From NCBI GenBank assembly GCA_008692225.1, contig VICG01000002.1, forward strand, positions 310,001-374,000: a DNA stretch of 64,000 nucleotides. Reading direction: 5' to 3'. The stretch is from Monilinia fructicola. Its lineage: Eukaryota; Ascomycota; Leotiomycetes; Helotiales; Sclerotiniaceae. The notes beneath the pieces were generated by a model. It had not been told where the DNA came from and ran no database searches. It saw nothing but the letters and a program-made list of their open reading frames with translations. The position numbers and the translations under genes were made by a program. Below, in pieces: positions 22,385-34,100 of the stretch (position 1 is its first letter; each line of letters starts with the position of its first letter).

Positions 22385-23473
22385 AAGTCCAACGCGGCCG
22401 AAAAATGTCAACTGCCATTTTTACATCCCGCCATCCCATCGCGAATACTCGTATACGTCTCCCCTCAGCAATGACAAACCGCCAACATGCATCACAAAGA
22501 ATCCTCGGGGAAAACCCACGGAAATTTCCCTCATCACATATACTCGATACAACACTTCGTACAGGGCCATCAAGCCCTATCCAATACCGACGCCGAGACT
22601 TCCAACACATACCGCAGAACGATAGCTCTCGCATAGCTCTTGGTGGTAAAAAGGCTCTCGCATAGCTCTTGGTGATAAAAGGCTATCACCCCTGCTCCTT
22701 GATCCACTCACCAATACCCCATACTTCCCCTCATCTGGCCCCTCTTCTGCACCTCCAGATCGTTGGGGATGCACAGTGCTGGGTCTGCAGATTGCGGATC
22801 GTGTTTCTAAAGTTTAATTTTAGCGTGCCGTATTGCGCAGCACTGTTCACCGCGTGTTTGTGGTATGTCGGTACTTGGATCCATGTAGTGTGTTATGTAC
22901 AGCAGGGTGTTTGTTGTTGGTGGGGATTTAAGGCTGGTGTCTTGAGCTTTTTGTTTGGTCGATTGATTGGTGGCTTGATGGCATGTTTGGTGGAACAATG
23001 GTTAGTGGCTCTGCGATGAATCATCCTACTGTAGATGTAGGAACTACGCTATACATAGGATACTGTGGTTGGTAGCCAATCTTGGCTAGTTCCCACATCC
23101 GAGGCATGCAAGTTGAGTATGGGTTCGGCGTCGAAACGTTTAGCGATTAGATGTGAGGATCCAGGATCGGGAATTTCCCACATGCGTCGGGTTTTGACCG
23201 TGCGCTAATTCTCCTGGTACTACTGTATAACTACGGTCTTGCAGCGTGGGTGTGTGACCTTATGCACACACGTACTTTGCTGAAAATGATGAGTTTGTAT
23301 ACAGGTGGAGAAGTCACGGACCATGGAGTTTCACAGTCAGACGACTTGCGATGTTTGGGTTTCCTGATACGAATCAAACTCTTGATTTCTTATTCGCGGC
23401 AATTCGGAATCGATGGTTTCCGCCATATTTGATACTGTGATGTTCGGATGGATGGACTTGAGCTCAGATTAGG
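22385..23473. other. Intergenic upstream of the oxygenase
   Basis: Open frames at 22306-22665 and 22669-23019 lack motifs. A near-duplicate AGCTCTTGGTGGTAAAA/AGCTCTTGGTGATAAAA occurs at about 22637 and 22665. No gene supported. Confidence 0.4.
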
Positions 23474-25350
23474 TTAGATCAGAGCTGCTTTTGCAGTCAA
23501 TGGCCAACAGGAAGCAAGATTTCCATTGTGTTCCCACTGGTAAGTGGCGGCCGTTTCGTAGTCCACAGGCCTTATTTCTGCGTTGAGTCTCTCGAAAAAT
23601 TTTGAGTGTTCTCTGTAGAAGGTCCGAGTGAACTTATCGAGATCCAGCCATCGACTCTCGGAGAAATCTGGGATATGCAAAGGAACCCCCGCGGTAGCAA
23701 GAACATATATTGAGGTTGTCATTCTATTTGTAAAGGCCGATATGAAAGCTCGTCCACCTATGCTCGACCGAGAAATCATAAACCGTCCAGCTGGAGGTAT
23801 TTCGGGGGAATCATTCGGGATCTTCATGTTCAAGTCCAAGCCATTCTTCAAAAACAGCTTCATAATACCAACCTGGCCCATCCGGGAGGCTTGAACAAAA
23901 GCAAGATAAACATCGAGGCTATCGAGTTTAGTACCGTTGTCAAGCAGGATTTGGACTGCTTCTTCGTGTCCTAGAGTGCAGGCGATTTGTAAGGACGATA
24001 TTGGTTCCATGTATCTGCGATCATTGGATAATTTATTGCGTAGTGTATCGTTCTTCACTTTACTGTCGAGTAACTTTCGGACAAGCCTATGATGACCGTG
24101 AACACAGGCGAGTTCAACGGGGGATAACCAATCTGTTTCACCGACAAATCCCGAACCACCAAGATAACCATAATCCTCCATGATATCGATACCAATGCTC
24201 TTTTTAAGCATCGATGTCGCAAATGGTCCACCTTCAGAGTAACATGCTTGTGTATACATTTGCTGTCGAAAGAGAGGATTACGGTGAAATACACATTGAG
24301 AACCCATTATATTTTTGGACGCCGTTTTCCATATGTATCGCGCAAGCTTCTCGTGTCCGCATTTCAACGCGCCGAGTATTGCCAAACCAAAATCAGAGGA
24401 GTGAGTTCTATAAATGTAATGCCCTTTCATCAATGCTTGAACGTAATCAAAATGGCCTGCTTTTGCGGCTATTTGTAGGATGGAGCCCTGGGAGGGCACG
24501 GTCATAGCCATGTCGATTCTAAACGTGAACAAAATCTGATCTTGGATGATGGTTGTGTCAGCACCCTTGTCCAGAAGAAGTTTTAGGAATTCGGTGCGTC
24601 CCCAAAGTGCGGACAGGTGAAGAAGTCTACCGAAGTATCGATTTTGTTTGTTTATATCAAGTTTTGGATATGCAGATAACAGGGAGTTGAAGATGTCAAC
24701 ATCGCCAGCCACTACAGCTGCGCTTAACTTAATGTGAGCATCCTCTTCATCGAAAATGGAAGAAAGATAGCAATCGAGACTTTCATCGCTCTCCTTCAAA
24801 ATCATATGACGAAGAACAGAATCGGGCCCAACTCTTCTTTCAAGAAACCCAAGCGATCCGTCAGCTGACCAGTGTAGATTGTTGGCCACGGTTTCGCATA
24901 CTCGAAATGAGAATAGACCAACTTGGGCATTTATTTCTGGGTTACGCTCACAGATATAACGGATCGCTTTATCTATTGGAGAAAGAAGAGGAAGCTGAGG
25001 TTCCTTCTGGAGCTTGGCATAAATAAGATGCCCCATCATTTGGGCACTCATGCGCTTGTGCTGACGGAGTAAACTGGCGATCAATTTATTGACTGGTCCT
25101 GATGGCCAAACCTCATTTTTATAGCTCTGTCGATAGGCATCTAAGATTTCCTCGTTGAACAGTTCTGATTATATCGTTAGTATTGAAGTGAGAAATTGGA
25201 TATAAGTCCTCTCGGTAGCTTACTAGAGACGATTCGAAGTTTGAAAACTTCAACGGGGCTAAGGATATCAAAGAGTTCACTTAAGATGGCACGAGCCACC
25301 TCTCGAGGAATGTCAGGGAATCGTATGGCGGGTATCAAAGACGACGTCAT
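23474..25350 (-). CDS. F-box-like N-terminus plus ankyrin repeat protein
   Basis: Two exons. Exon 1 starts at 25350 (MTSSLIPAIRFPDIPREVARAI) and encodes an F-box-like helical start (PREVARAILSELFDILSPVEVFKLRIVS). It is joined through a GTAAGC...AATCAG intron (about 25167-25222) to the long second exon ending at 23474. At least five ankyrin units follow, e.g. LLHLSALWGRTEFLKLLLDKG, ILQIAAKAGHFDYVQALM, ELACVHGHHRLVRKLL, LQIACTLGHEEAVQILLDNG and QASRMGQVGIMKLFLKNG. It is probably a protein-interaction adaptor; if the F-box is real, an SCF ubiquitin-ligase substrate receptor. The frame is intact. Total about 605 residues. An earlier in-frame Met at 25416 exists. A minisatellite lies 225 bp upstream of the start. 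Confidence 0.88.
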
Positions 25351-25574
25351 GATGGAAAGATTCTCATCCAAACTCGTCTTCTTGTCAGGTCCGCTGGACG
25401 AAAGGGTTCTATGCACGACGCAACCTCAGGTGAGATTGATGTCTATCTACCAAGGTAAGGAAATGAAGTTTAGCTTTTCGAAGTATTCCTTAGATATCAA
25501 CCAGATAGTTATATATATCGAGATCAAATGAAGAGGAAATTGAAATTTCAAAGAAGATATTACTATAGAAGTAG

Positions 25575-25708
25575 TGGGTGAGTGGGTGAGTGGGTGAGTA
25601 GGTGAGTAGGTGAGTAGGTGAGTAGGTGAGTAGGTGAGTGGATGAGTAGGTGAGTGGGTGAGTGGGTGAGTGAGTTGGTGGGTGGCTGGTGGATGGGTGA
25701 GTGGGTGA
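25575..25708. repeat. Minisatellite of GAGTRGGT units
   Basis: About 16 imperfect 8-bp units, switching between GAGTGGGT and GAGTAGGT. It lies in the promoter or leader region of the ankyrin gene. Confidence 0.92.
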
Positions 25709-26475
25709 ACTTGAACTGACAGAGGATTATATATCAAAAAGATTGAACTACCCGAGTCACGAACGACAGGTCATGTCATATCAGCTAGTCAGAAGCTATT
25801 AGTCAGTGATCCTGTCGAACGTCAGTCAGTCCGTCCAATACGACTTTAGCTAGAACCTTAGCCCACTCTGCCTGTACTAAGAGTTGGCCATAAATCGCGT
25901 ACAGACATCTAATCTGACGTCGAGAAGATAGAGAGACTGAACATTCAAATCATGTATAGTTATCAGAAAGAATTCAATATCAAATCATCCATGTGTCATC
26001 TAACCTCAATTATTCTTTCGATGTTAATTTGAGATGTCAAATATATGATATATCGTAAAAACACAACTTTCCAATTATCAAAATGAATTTTGTTTTAATT
26101 TAGAAAGGTGTCTTTTGAAGTTCATCCTGCTCTATGTTCGGGTGTACTACGGGTTGTGAGTAGTTCTATGACTATGATCTATCGTCTATCTACTTGGTAG
26201 AACTAGAACTTGGTTAGTTCGAGGTTAGTTCTACTCGAGTAATAATTAATGAGCTTCACGAGTCAATAATTGAGTTATGACAGAGGACAAAGACTAAAAC
26301 GTTACAAATGAAACGTGGAAAGAACGAGATACATCAGACGAAAAGTAAATGAATCAAGTAGCATAGTGGAATCTACGAATCAGTGATCTGAAACGACAAC
26401 CTTGGAAGTAGGAATATTTCCTCATTTCTTTTAATCATCTCGAACTTTTGGAGTGTCCTGAGAGATATTGTAATC
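25709..26475. other. Divergent intergenic region
   Basis: Lies between the ankyrin gene (minus) and the membrane-protein gene (plus). AT-rich; no gene. Confidence 0.5.
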
Positions 26476-27813
26476 ATGAAATTACCTGCAAACTTTAGCA
26501 ACAGGTTAGCCTTCCTCTTTGGAATTCTCGTATTTTCAATTTCTTTCTACATCTTTTTCCTCAGCTCTTATAATCTCTCTGCGCATGTCATCGGGAACAA
26601 CTATTTGGAGAATGCATCTCATACCTCCAACGCAACCGACGATATCTTTGATTTCCCACCCGTCGATTCCCACGCCCTTCGAACGGTATGCGAAAGTGCT
26701 CAATGGAATCCAGAAATTGTGTTTACATGCGATAACTCGGTGGGTGGAGTAGGCAACATACGAAATTCCATACTCAATTGTGTGCGTTATGCGATATCCG
26801 CAGGGTCGAGTATGGTTGTGCCGAGAATCATCGTGAGAAATACTAAGGATATATCGAAGATCAGGACGGGAGAAAGAGCCGGCATGGATTATATGTTTGA
26901 TGTGCAACATTTTGTTGATTCTCTCAAATTATCCTGTCCACAGTTGGTGCTCTATCGATATGTAGATGCAGTTCCAAATAGAGCCCGTGGAAGTGGCCCT
27001 GTTGCGTTGTTGCCCGAAATTCTGGTGTCCGAGGAAATCCCAAAGACTGGTTTACAACATCCGGCGGCTTGGAGAGGGAAGTTTTTGGAATGGATGGAAG
27101 GATGGCCTGGGTTGGTAACTGCGACGATGGAGACGCCAGTTTTGGTGGATCTTGGGAGATCATACATTCAGTACCCGATATATTCTGACGGAGAGGAATT
27201 TGCCCTTTCTTTTGGTGGGATTTTGAAATTCCGAAAAGATGTCAGGATTCTTGCTACCACGGCGCTTCATAATATGTTGTCAACATACAACATGTCTAGG
27301 AATATCTCACAGCCAATCCTTCAGAATACATTCTTTGGTGCGCATCTAAGGACAGAGATAGATGCAGTAAAAGCTTGGCCAGCCAATGACTGGATGTACC
27401 AGCGTTACGAAGTACAATCACAAAGATATCTGAAAAAACTGTCTGAAACAAACCTCACCTTAATCTACGTCGCATCGGGAAACAGGACAGAAATCGCCAG
27501 ATTCTCACGAGATGCAGCGGCATATGATCTCGCAACAAAGTTCATGTTACTTGATTCCAAAGATAGGGAATATTTGAATACGTTAGCTTGGGATCAACAA
27601 GGATTAGTGGATTTTCTCGTCATGACGAAGAGCTCGAGTTTTGTTGGAATAGGTCATTCGAGTTTCACGTGGAATATTGCATTGAAGAGACATACATTCT
27701 CTCAAAGGAAGGAGGGGTATCTGGATGGGCCTGAGATATTGAGTGATGAGTTGAGTGAGGTTTATGGGAAACCGCATGCATATCCGGAATACGCAGCATG
27801 TTTGTGGCCTTGA
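26476..27813 (+). CDS. Type II membrane protein, glycosyltransferase-like
   Basis: Single intact exon, 445 residues. One hydrophobic segment at residues about 11-31 (LAFLFGILVFSISFYIFFLSS) follows a short basic N-terminus, giving a type II, probably Golgi, topology. The lumenal part has several N-x-S/T sites, a GGVGNIRNSILNCVRYA block near residue 90, FFGAHLRTEIDA near 290 and a C-terminal SSSFVGIGHSSFTWNIAL. This arrangement (glycine-rich donor loop, a histidine-arginine block, a terminal G-x-S-S-F-T block) resembles O-fucosyltransferase-type GT-B enzymes and a widespread uncharacterised fungal family. Assignment as a glycosyltransferase is inference. A CxxxA..P-type C-terminal end (AACLWP) is present. 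Confidence 0.75.
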   Translation: MKLPANFSNRLAFLFGILVFSISFYIFFLSSYNLSAHVIGNNYLENASHTSNATDDIFDFPPVDSHALRTVCESAQWNPEIVFTCDNSVGGVGNIRNSILNCVRYAISAGSSMVVPRIIVRNTKDISKIRTGERAGMDYMFDVQHFVDSLKLSCPQLVLYRYVDAVPNRARGSGPVALLPEILVSEEIPKTGLQHPAAWRGKFLEWMEGWPGLVTATMETPVLVDLGRSYIQYPIYSDGEEFALSFGGILKFRKDVRILATTALHNMLSTYNMSRNISQPILQNTFFGAHLRTEIDAVKAWPANDWMYQRYEVQSQRYLKKLSETNLTLIYVASGNRTEIARFSRDAAAYDLATKFMLLDSKDREYLNTLAWDQQGLVDFLVMTKSSSFVGIGHSSFTWNIALKRHTFSQRKEGYLDGPEILSDELSEVYGKPHAYPEYAACLWP

Positions 27814-28780
27814 GTATATAACTGGTAGGAATAATTCGTGGCAGAGGAGTTTGGTGTTTGGAATAGGGAATAAAGAATGCGTCTACCATTGGTTTTTGCG
27901 TCTTTAGAATTATACGGAGAGAGCCAAAGAAATAATTAAATATCAATTACTTGAGAAATTTCCCGAGGTTCTGGCTGAATGTTCCTAAGAGACTGATAAT
28001 GTGTGCGGTCTTCGAAAAAGGATATTGAAGCATCTAGGTGCTGAATGAATATAAGAGAGTGGATGATATTCGTGGATAGATTCTCGGTATGTAGTGTTTA
28101 GTATTGAAAAGTTAGCATCTGAAAATAGAATATGTGATACTTGATGTTTGAAGGAATGTTGGGGATTCGGTGGGTGGATAATGGGAGAGAGGGGGAAGAG
28201 TAAAGTGTGGACTTTCATTTATAAAGATCACATCATTATATATGATCATGTATATCATTTGGACGTATGGAATATCAAGCATTAAAGAAAAGCATGACGG
28301 GATTTAGAACAATTATACTACAAAGGGTGAGCAGGCACTTCGTTTGATTCTTTTGACATGCAATAAACTTATGTTTCTCATTAAGCTCAATGGAAAGGAC
28401 TTTCTTTCATTCATTGCGGTGCGGGAAAAGGATGCAAATTACCATGGAAACATACAGTTATAAAAGCTATAAAGTCTTATGCCGCTAAGAATAAAGATTG
28501 AGGAGCATATCATCGAGAATAGTAGAAATTTCTTTAGAAATCGACCATTTCCCATCTGCAACAAGGTAAAGGTTTATTTGATTCATCAATATAAGGCTAC
28601 TATGTCTGATCTACGCCTTATAATTAATTCTTTCTCGCCATAATTAGAGCGCCTTAACTTGTGTTATGAATTCACGAAGCCTGGTACTTGTAGGCCACCG
28701 TCCTAGGACTTCCTAGCAAAGACTAGCCAACACGCCGCAGGACTTGATAGAAGAAACAGAGAAAGAAAATTGGAACAACC
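27814..28780. other. Intergenic, AT-rich
   Basis: Minus-strand open frames at 27665-27946 and 27985-28218 are short and featureless. Contains the promoter for the gene at 28781. Confidence 0.45.
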
Positions 28781-29632
28781 ATGTCGAACTCCAATGATCA
28801 GGTATATACGAACCCTTGCGTCAAGTGTTGATGAATTTAGTGATTGACATTGGTGTTGCAGGATGATTCCCCTGGAATGCTCGCCAAAGACTCTAAGATC
28901 CGTCGTCAACTTGATGACGTTCATATCCAGTTGATGATTAACCACGCTGAATGCAGGATCATTTATCTGCTCCGAGAAGAACACAAGGAGATAATGACGG
29001 AAATACAATCGCTCTTCCATACTGCCCCACACTCTTTAGTTGAAGAGGTGGACATAGCTTTAAAACAGGCAGGACATCCGCATGATTTGACTCTCTGCTG
29101 GAAACGTCACGAAAGGTTTCTTACTACTCCGGCCGACATCCACAAAACGAAGAGACCAGCTGTGACTATGGCACTGAGTACTGCAGTCAAGGATGCCATT
29201 CGAGTATTCAAATTGGTTGAGGACGTCCGAGAGCGACTTATTTTTGGAAGACCCAAAGAGTTGGATGAGGCTAGCTGGAACGTATGCCTATATGATATTA
29301 AGAGACACTACAGAATTGTCAAACTTCATTGGCAACGCTTCCATTTTACTATTCGGGCTGAATGCGAGACAATTCAGCAATGCAATGAAAGACTTGACGT
29401 GCTTCAAAAACAAGATTGGGCCAAACTTGAGGGTGAATTGGTGAAGAAACACAAGGAGAAGCGGGAAAATTTAGTGAAAGAGATGGTTGAGTTGGAAAGG
29501 AACATATGTACTGTGCATGGCACATGTGATTGTGCTTTGAATGGAGTGAATAGTAAGAGCTCTCAAGAGGTTCATCTGTGTCGTGTAGAAGGCTACTTGG
29601 ATGGAGAGGACTTTTGGAAAGAAAGCATGTAG
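28781..29632 (+). CDS. Uncharacterised helical protein
   Basis: Not recognised. Exon 1 (ATG at 28781, MSNSNDQ) is joined by a 60-bp intron (28802-28861, GTATAT donor, TTGCAG acceptor) to exon 2, giving about 263 residues. The protein is rich in charged and long helical stretches. A coiled-coil-like segment (VKKHKEKRENLVKEMVELE) lies near the C-terminus, followed by a Cys-containing patch with CTVHGTCDCAL. There is no signal peptide or membrane segment and the frame is intact. Probably a lineage-restricted fungal protein. Confidence 0.7.
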
Positions 29633-29816
29633 TTCAATAATAAGCTTATGGAGGAAATGAGAATGAAGGTGTAAGATTGTCGGTAGGCGCTGCGAAATTT
29701 CCAGTATGCAGGTATATCTGAACCATTGGTCCACCAGGTCATAACCTCGCAGCGTCGACGTCGAGGTAGAACTATAAGGTTAACCCCTTGAACTGTTAGA
29801 TAACATGAAGTGAATG

Positions 29817-29876
29817 ATGGTTGATGGTTGATGGTTGATGGTTGATGGACAATGGACAATGGACAATGGACAATGT
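29817..29876. repeat. Two abutting 7-bp minisatellites
   Basis: Four to five TTGATGG units pass directly into four ACAATGG units. The second array looks like a mutated and re-expanded form of the first. Confidence 0.92.
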
Positions 29877-30631
29877 AATCTTTAGCATCAGAGTTTCGAC
29901 GATAGCAATATCAACAACCCCTTCACCGTTGAGTCGTATCGTCATATAAGGTGATGGTGATTGATTCAATTGCAAGAGAAGCGGAAGAGGAGCAACTTCG
30001 TAGATATTGATAAGTCACCACATCATCCAAGCACGTGCCAAGGTAAAAGGTCTTCTGTGGCTTCAAAATGTGGCGAAAGAGGCTGAAAAGGGCAGGCACT
30101 ACTAGGGAGCTTCTTTAGAGTTTTAAGCTTAAGCCGAGGTTCAACAGGTTCTGATAATATTATTATTAATAATAAGTAAATAACAAATGAAATTTTCTGA
30201 TTGGATGATAGAACCTGACATAATAAATTGAGAATCGATGATTTAGGTAATTAATTCATTTAACGGTACGGAGTTACTTTTTTTCCATGTTTCATAATCT
30301 CACTGTAGCATTTCATTTCACTTCATTTCATGTTTGAGTTATGTTATGGATGTCCAGGTTGCCGCATATCTTTTTTTTTTTCTTTGCTTATTACTTCATT
30401 ATTCTCCTTCCATATTTGTCAATTTTGTGACCGGGCGGTTTGTTATTGTCGTTATTTATGTAACCTTGGAAGTCTGACTAACCTCATACAGTTATGGAAT
30501 GGGTCTTTCAATAGCCTTACTCTGTAGAGATATTTGTTTTATAATCTCTTCTCTTCTTCTTATTCTACTCGAGTATATCCCTTTCTCCCTACTCGGTACC
30601 TACCTCTGCTTATACTTCTTGTTTTTGGATT

Positions 30632-30652
30632 TATATATATATATATATATAT
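30632..30652. repeat. AT dinucleotide repeat
   Basis: About ten AT units. Confidence 0.9.
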
Positions 30653-30699
30653 AATAGATATTATACATTATTATATACATAATATATATTATATATATA

Positions 30700-30736
30700 T
30701 CTCTCTCCCTCTCTCCCCCTCTCTCCCCCTCTCTCT
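30700..30736. repeat. CT-rich repeat (CTCTCCCC units)
   Basis: About four units in the promoter or leader region of the ABC transporter gene. Confidence 0.85.
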
Positions 30737-31143
30737 TACTTCCTGTCTTCTTAGATATATCTCTTGTAATCTATTAATTCAATCTACATATCACACCATA
30801 ATTCATTCATTTATTTAGTACCTACCTAGTAGCTAGTACCCGTGGACTTACATACTATCGTCAATCTTGGCCGTGATAATCATCTGCATCTCAATCAACA
30901 CAGCCTTCGCTCGAACTTGCTTGGCTTCTTGGACCATTGTTCCTACACAACTGGCTGGCGGGCTGGCTACAAAGAACGAGATTATTCACATTCATGCGAC
31001 GGTCATGATATAAAGCGATTTTCAAGCTGTGACCATAACACCATACGAGTTGAACCACCTCTGCGGCGCATTGTTATACACAGACAGATATGCGCTCGAG
31101 TACATCCGTCTGATTCTTTGACAAAAAGACTTCTATCGCCACT

Positions 31144-34100
31144 ATGGGATTGCCCCGCCAGATACGAACCTTGACGGGGAAAAATCTTCTCATCACCCTC
31201 AATCGACATGCTTTCAGCACATTCATACGCGCATTTGTCCTCCCGGTGGCGTTGATCGTATTTCTCAGTTATGCCAGGAATTTATTCATACCTCCTTCAA
31301 CTTACGGAATAGGCTCAAGCCATACAATTCGATCGTTAGCAGAAGGGCTTAAGGCTGCGACTGGCGGGCGAAACACTTTGGCATTTGTGAACAATGGTTT
31401 GACAGGAGGAGACATTGATGATGTTATTGCTGGATTGGCTTCGCAGGCCGAGGCTGTTGGTGCAAAGGTGCAACGTTTGACGACTGAGGCTGAACTACTA
31501 GATGTCTGCAAAAGTAGCCTAAGAGGAGCAACATCCTGTTACGGGGCCATTGTTTTTCAGTCTTCGCCCTCGGAAGGTGTAGGAGGAATATGGAACTACA
31601 CTATGCGAGCAGATGGCGCATTTGGTACGAAGATTGATGTTACAAAGGATACAAACGATGCAGAGCTCTTCCTCTTGCCACTACAGCGGGCTGTTGATTT
31701 TGAAATCGCCTCAAGAAATAGTTCCATTAATCAAAATGCTTTGCCAACCATCGTTCACGAATATCCATATACCAGCCAGACTCAGAAACAAACGCGAGAC
31801 AGCAATTAGAACAAACTACCAAACGGCCATTATTAATATCCTAGGTGTCGCTTTCTTGATTGGTATGGTTGGAGTTACGTACCATCTGACTGGCTTCATT
31901 GCTTCCGAGCGGGAACTGGGAATGTCACAACTCTTAGAGGCTATGATGCCTAATTTGCGAAGATGGGAACCTCAAGTAGCTAGGATACTTTCATACCATC
32001 TTGCTTTCGATATCATTTACATACCAGGATGGATTATTATGGCTGTAGTTTTAGGGTTGGGAGTCTTTGCTCAAACTTCTATGGCGATTGTCATCATATA
32101 TCACGTTTTGGCTGGTCTTTCCCTCACATCATTCTCTATTCTTGGTGCTGCATTTTTCAAGAAAGCCCAACTTAGCGGTATTAGTCTTGCAATCATCACA
32201 CTCCTACTTGGTGTCCTAACTCAAGTCATTGATAAGACGAACTCTGGAACCGTGGCGATTTTAAGTTTACTTTTTGTTCCATGCAATTATGTGTTCTTCC
32301 TTATTTTCATGGCTCGATATGAAAGGCAAAACATTGCCACTAATCTTGTACGAGCCGCGCCGAATAACCCATGGTCGCTACCGGGAATTGCTTTATGGGT
32401 GTTCTTGATCATTCAAATATTTGTCTATCCAATACTTGGGGCTTTGGTCGAACGCTACCTCTTCGGCACAACGTCTAAGGGTCGCTCGGTGGTTGGTCAA
32501 GGCTCGGAAAAGCATGCACAATCACTTGGGTCTAATACTTTGGAGACCGTCCGATTGCAGAATTTCACAAAGCATTACCGACCAAATTGGTTTCGACTCA
32601 AGACTGCAGGATTTACAAAGATTCCGAAAGCTACTGTTGTCGCTGTCAACGATCTGAGTTTGACTGCTAGTAAAGGTCAAATCCTTGTCCTTCTCGGTGC
32701 TAATGGATCTGGGAAAAGTACCACCCTAGATGCGATCGCAGGATTGAATACGGTTACTAGTGGAAATATCACGGTTGATGGCACGGGCGGACTAGGAATC
32801 GCCCCACAGAAGAACGTTCTTTGGAATGAGCTTACAGTAGAGGAGCATATTCGTATCTTCAATAGTCTCAAATCCACGGGCCCGCGGGACAGTAATGCAG
32901 CTCTCAAAGAATTGATTGTAGCAATTGACTTGGACCGAAAGATTAATGCCAAGTCTAAAACTCTATCTGGTGGTCAAAAGCGAAAGCTCCAGCTAGGAAT
33001 GATGTTCACTGGTGGAAGCTCGGTTTGTTGTGTAGATGAAGTAAGTAGTGGGCTAGATCCTCTAAGTAGAAGAAAGATCTGGGATATTCTTCTAGCCGAA
33101 AGAGGTGAACGAACAATCATTCTGACAACACATTTCCTTGACGAAGCCGATCTTTTGGCGGATCGCATTGCAATACTGTCTAAGGGTACTCTTCGAGCGG
33201 AAGGCTCTTCTGTAGAGTTGAAAGAGAAACTGGGCGGCGGTTATCGCATCAGCCTTCCTGCAGGCCACGAACACAAAGAACCTCCTCAGGTTGAAGGCAT
33301 AAATCGAAATTCGTCGTTTGGTCAAATGACCTACGTAGCACCAACCTCTAAACATGCCGCTCAGGTTATCAAGCGTCTCGAAGAAGATAATATCACAGAA
33401 TACCAATTGTCCGGTCCCACAATTGAGGATGTATTCTTGCAGCTAGCGGATGAGATACGAGCCGAAAGTGATGAGAGTCTTATCCTCCGAAACTCATCAT
33501 CTGATAATGACCAAATAGGAAAAGAGAAGGAACCTGTCACAAAACTCGCAATGGTAAACACCCATGAGCGTCCAGCACTGGAACTTTATACAGGTCAAAA
33601 CATTGGATTCTTCCGTCAATCCTGGGTTTTGTTTAGAAAGAGGCTCACTGTTCTCCGACGAAATTACTTGCCATACATTGCTGCTCTCTTGGTGCCAATC
33701 ATTGCAGCTGGTCTTGTAACACTTTTTCTCAAAGGATATAATGGTGCTGGCTGTACACCAACTGATAGAATATCAGTTTCTGCATCGGAAAATCTTTTTG
33801 CTGTTGGAAGGTATGATCTTGTTGTTGGGCCATCCTCACGGTTCAACACGGAAGTGCTTACTTCGTTATTTGAACCTCTGTTGTTTGGACTGTTTCCAAC
33901 ACAAAGCCAGATTCAGAATCACACTCATCTCGTAGATACCTTACCCCAGTTCAACAATTATATCAATCAAAACTTCGCCAACATTACACCGTCAGGGTTT
34001 TTCCTTGATAACGGTGGTTCACAGACCACACTCGCATATAAAGGAAATGGTGATATCTATAATGCGGTCTGGGGACAGAATGTTATGGATATCATGCTCA

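Larger units (their letters stand above)
29877..31143. other. Intergenic upstream of ABC transporter
   Basis: Low-complexity AT- and CT-rich DNA. Holds an (AT)n tract at 30632-30652 and a CTCTCCCC repeat at 30700-30736. Pyrimidine-rich stretches near 30380-30420 and 30530-30610 may be leader sequence. No gene. Confidence 0.5.

Noticed and set aside
22306..22665. Plus-strand open frame of about 119 codons opposite the oxygenase promoter
   Set aside because: No motif, overlaps the TATA box and leader of the oxygenase, and is mirrored by an equally open antisense frame.
22669..23019. Cys/Trp-rich open frame of 116 codons
   Set aside because: Composition follows GT-rich DNA; no domain or splice support.
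25575..25708. Tandem array considered as a CRISPR-like repeat
   Set aside because: Units are contiguous without spacers and the organism is a eukaryote.
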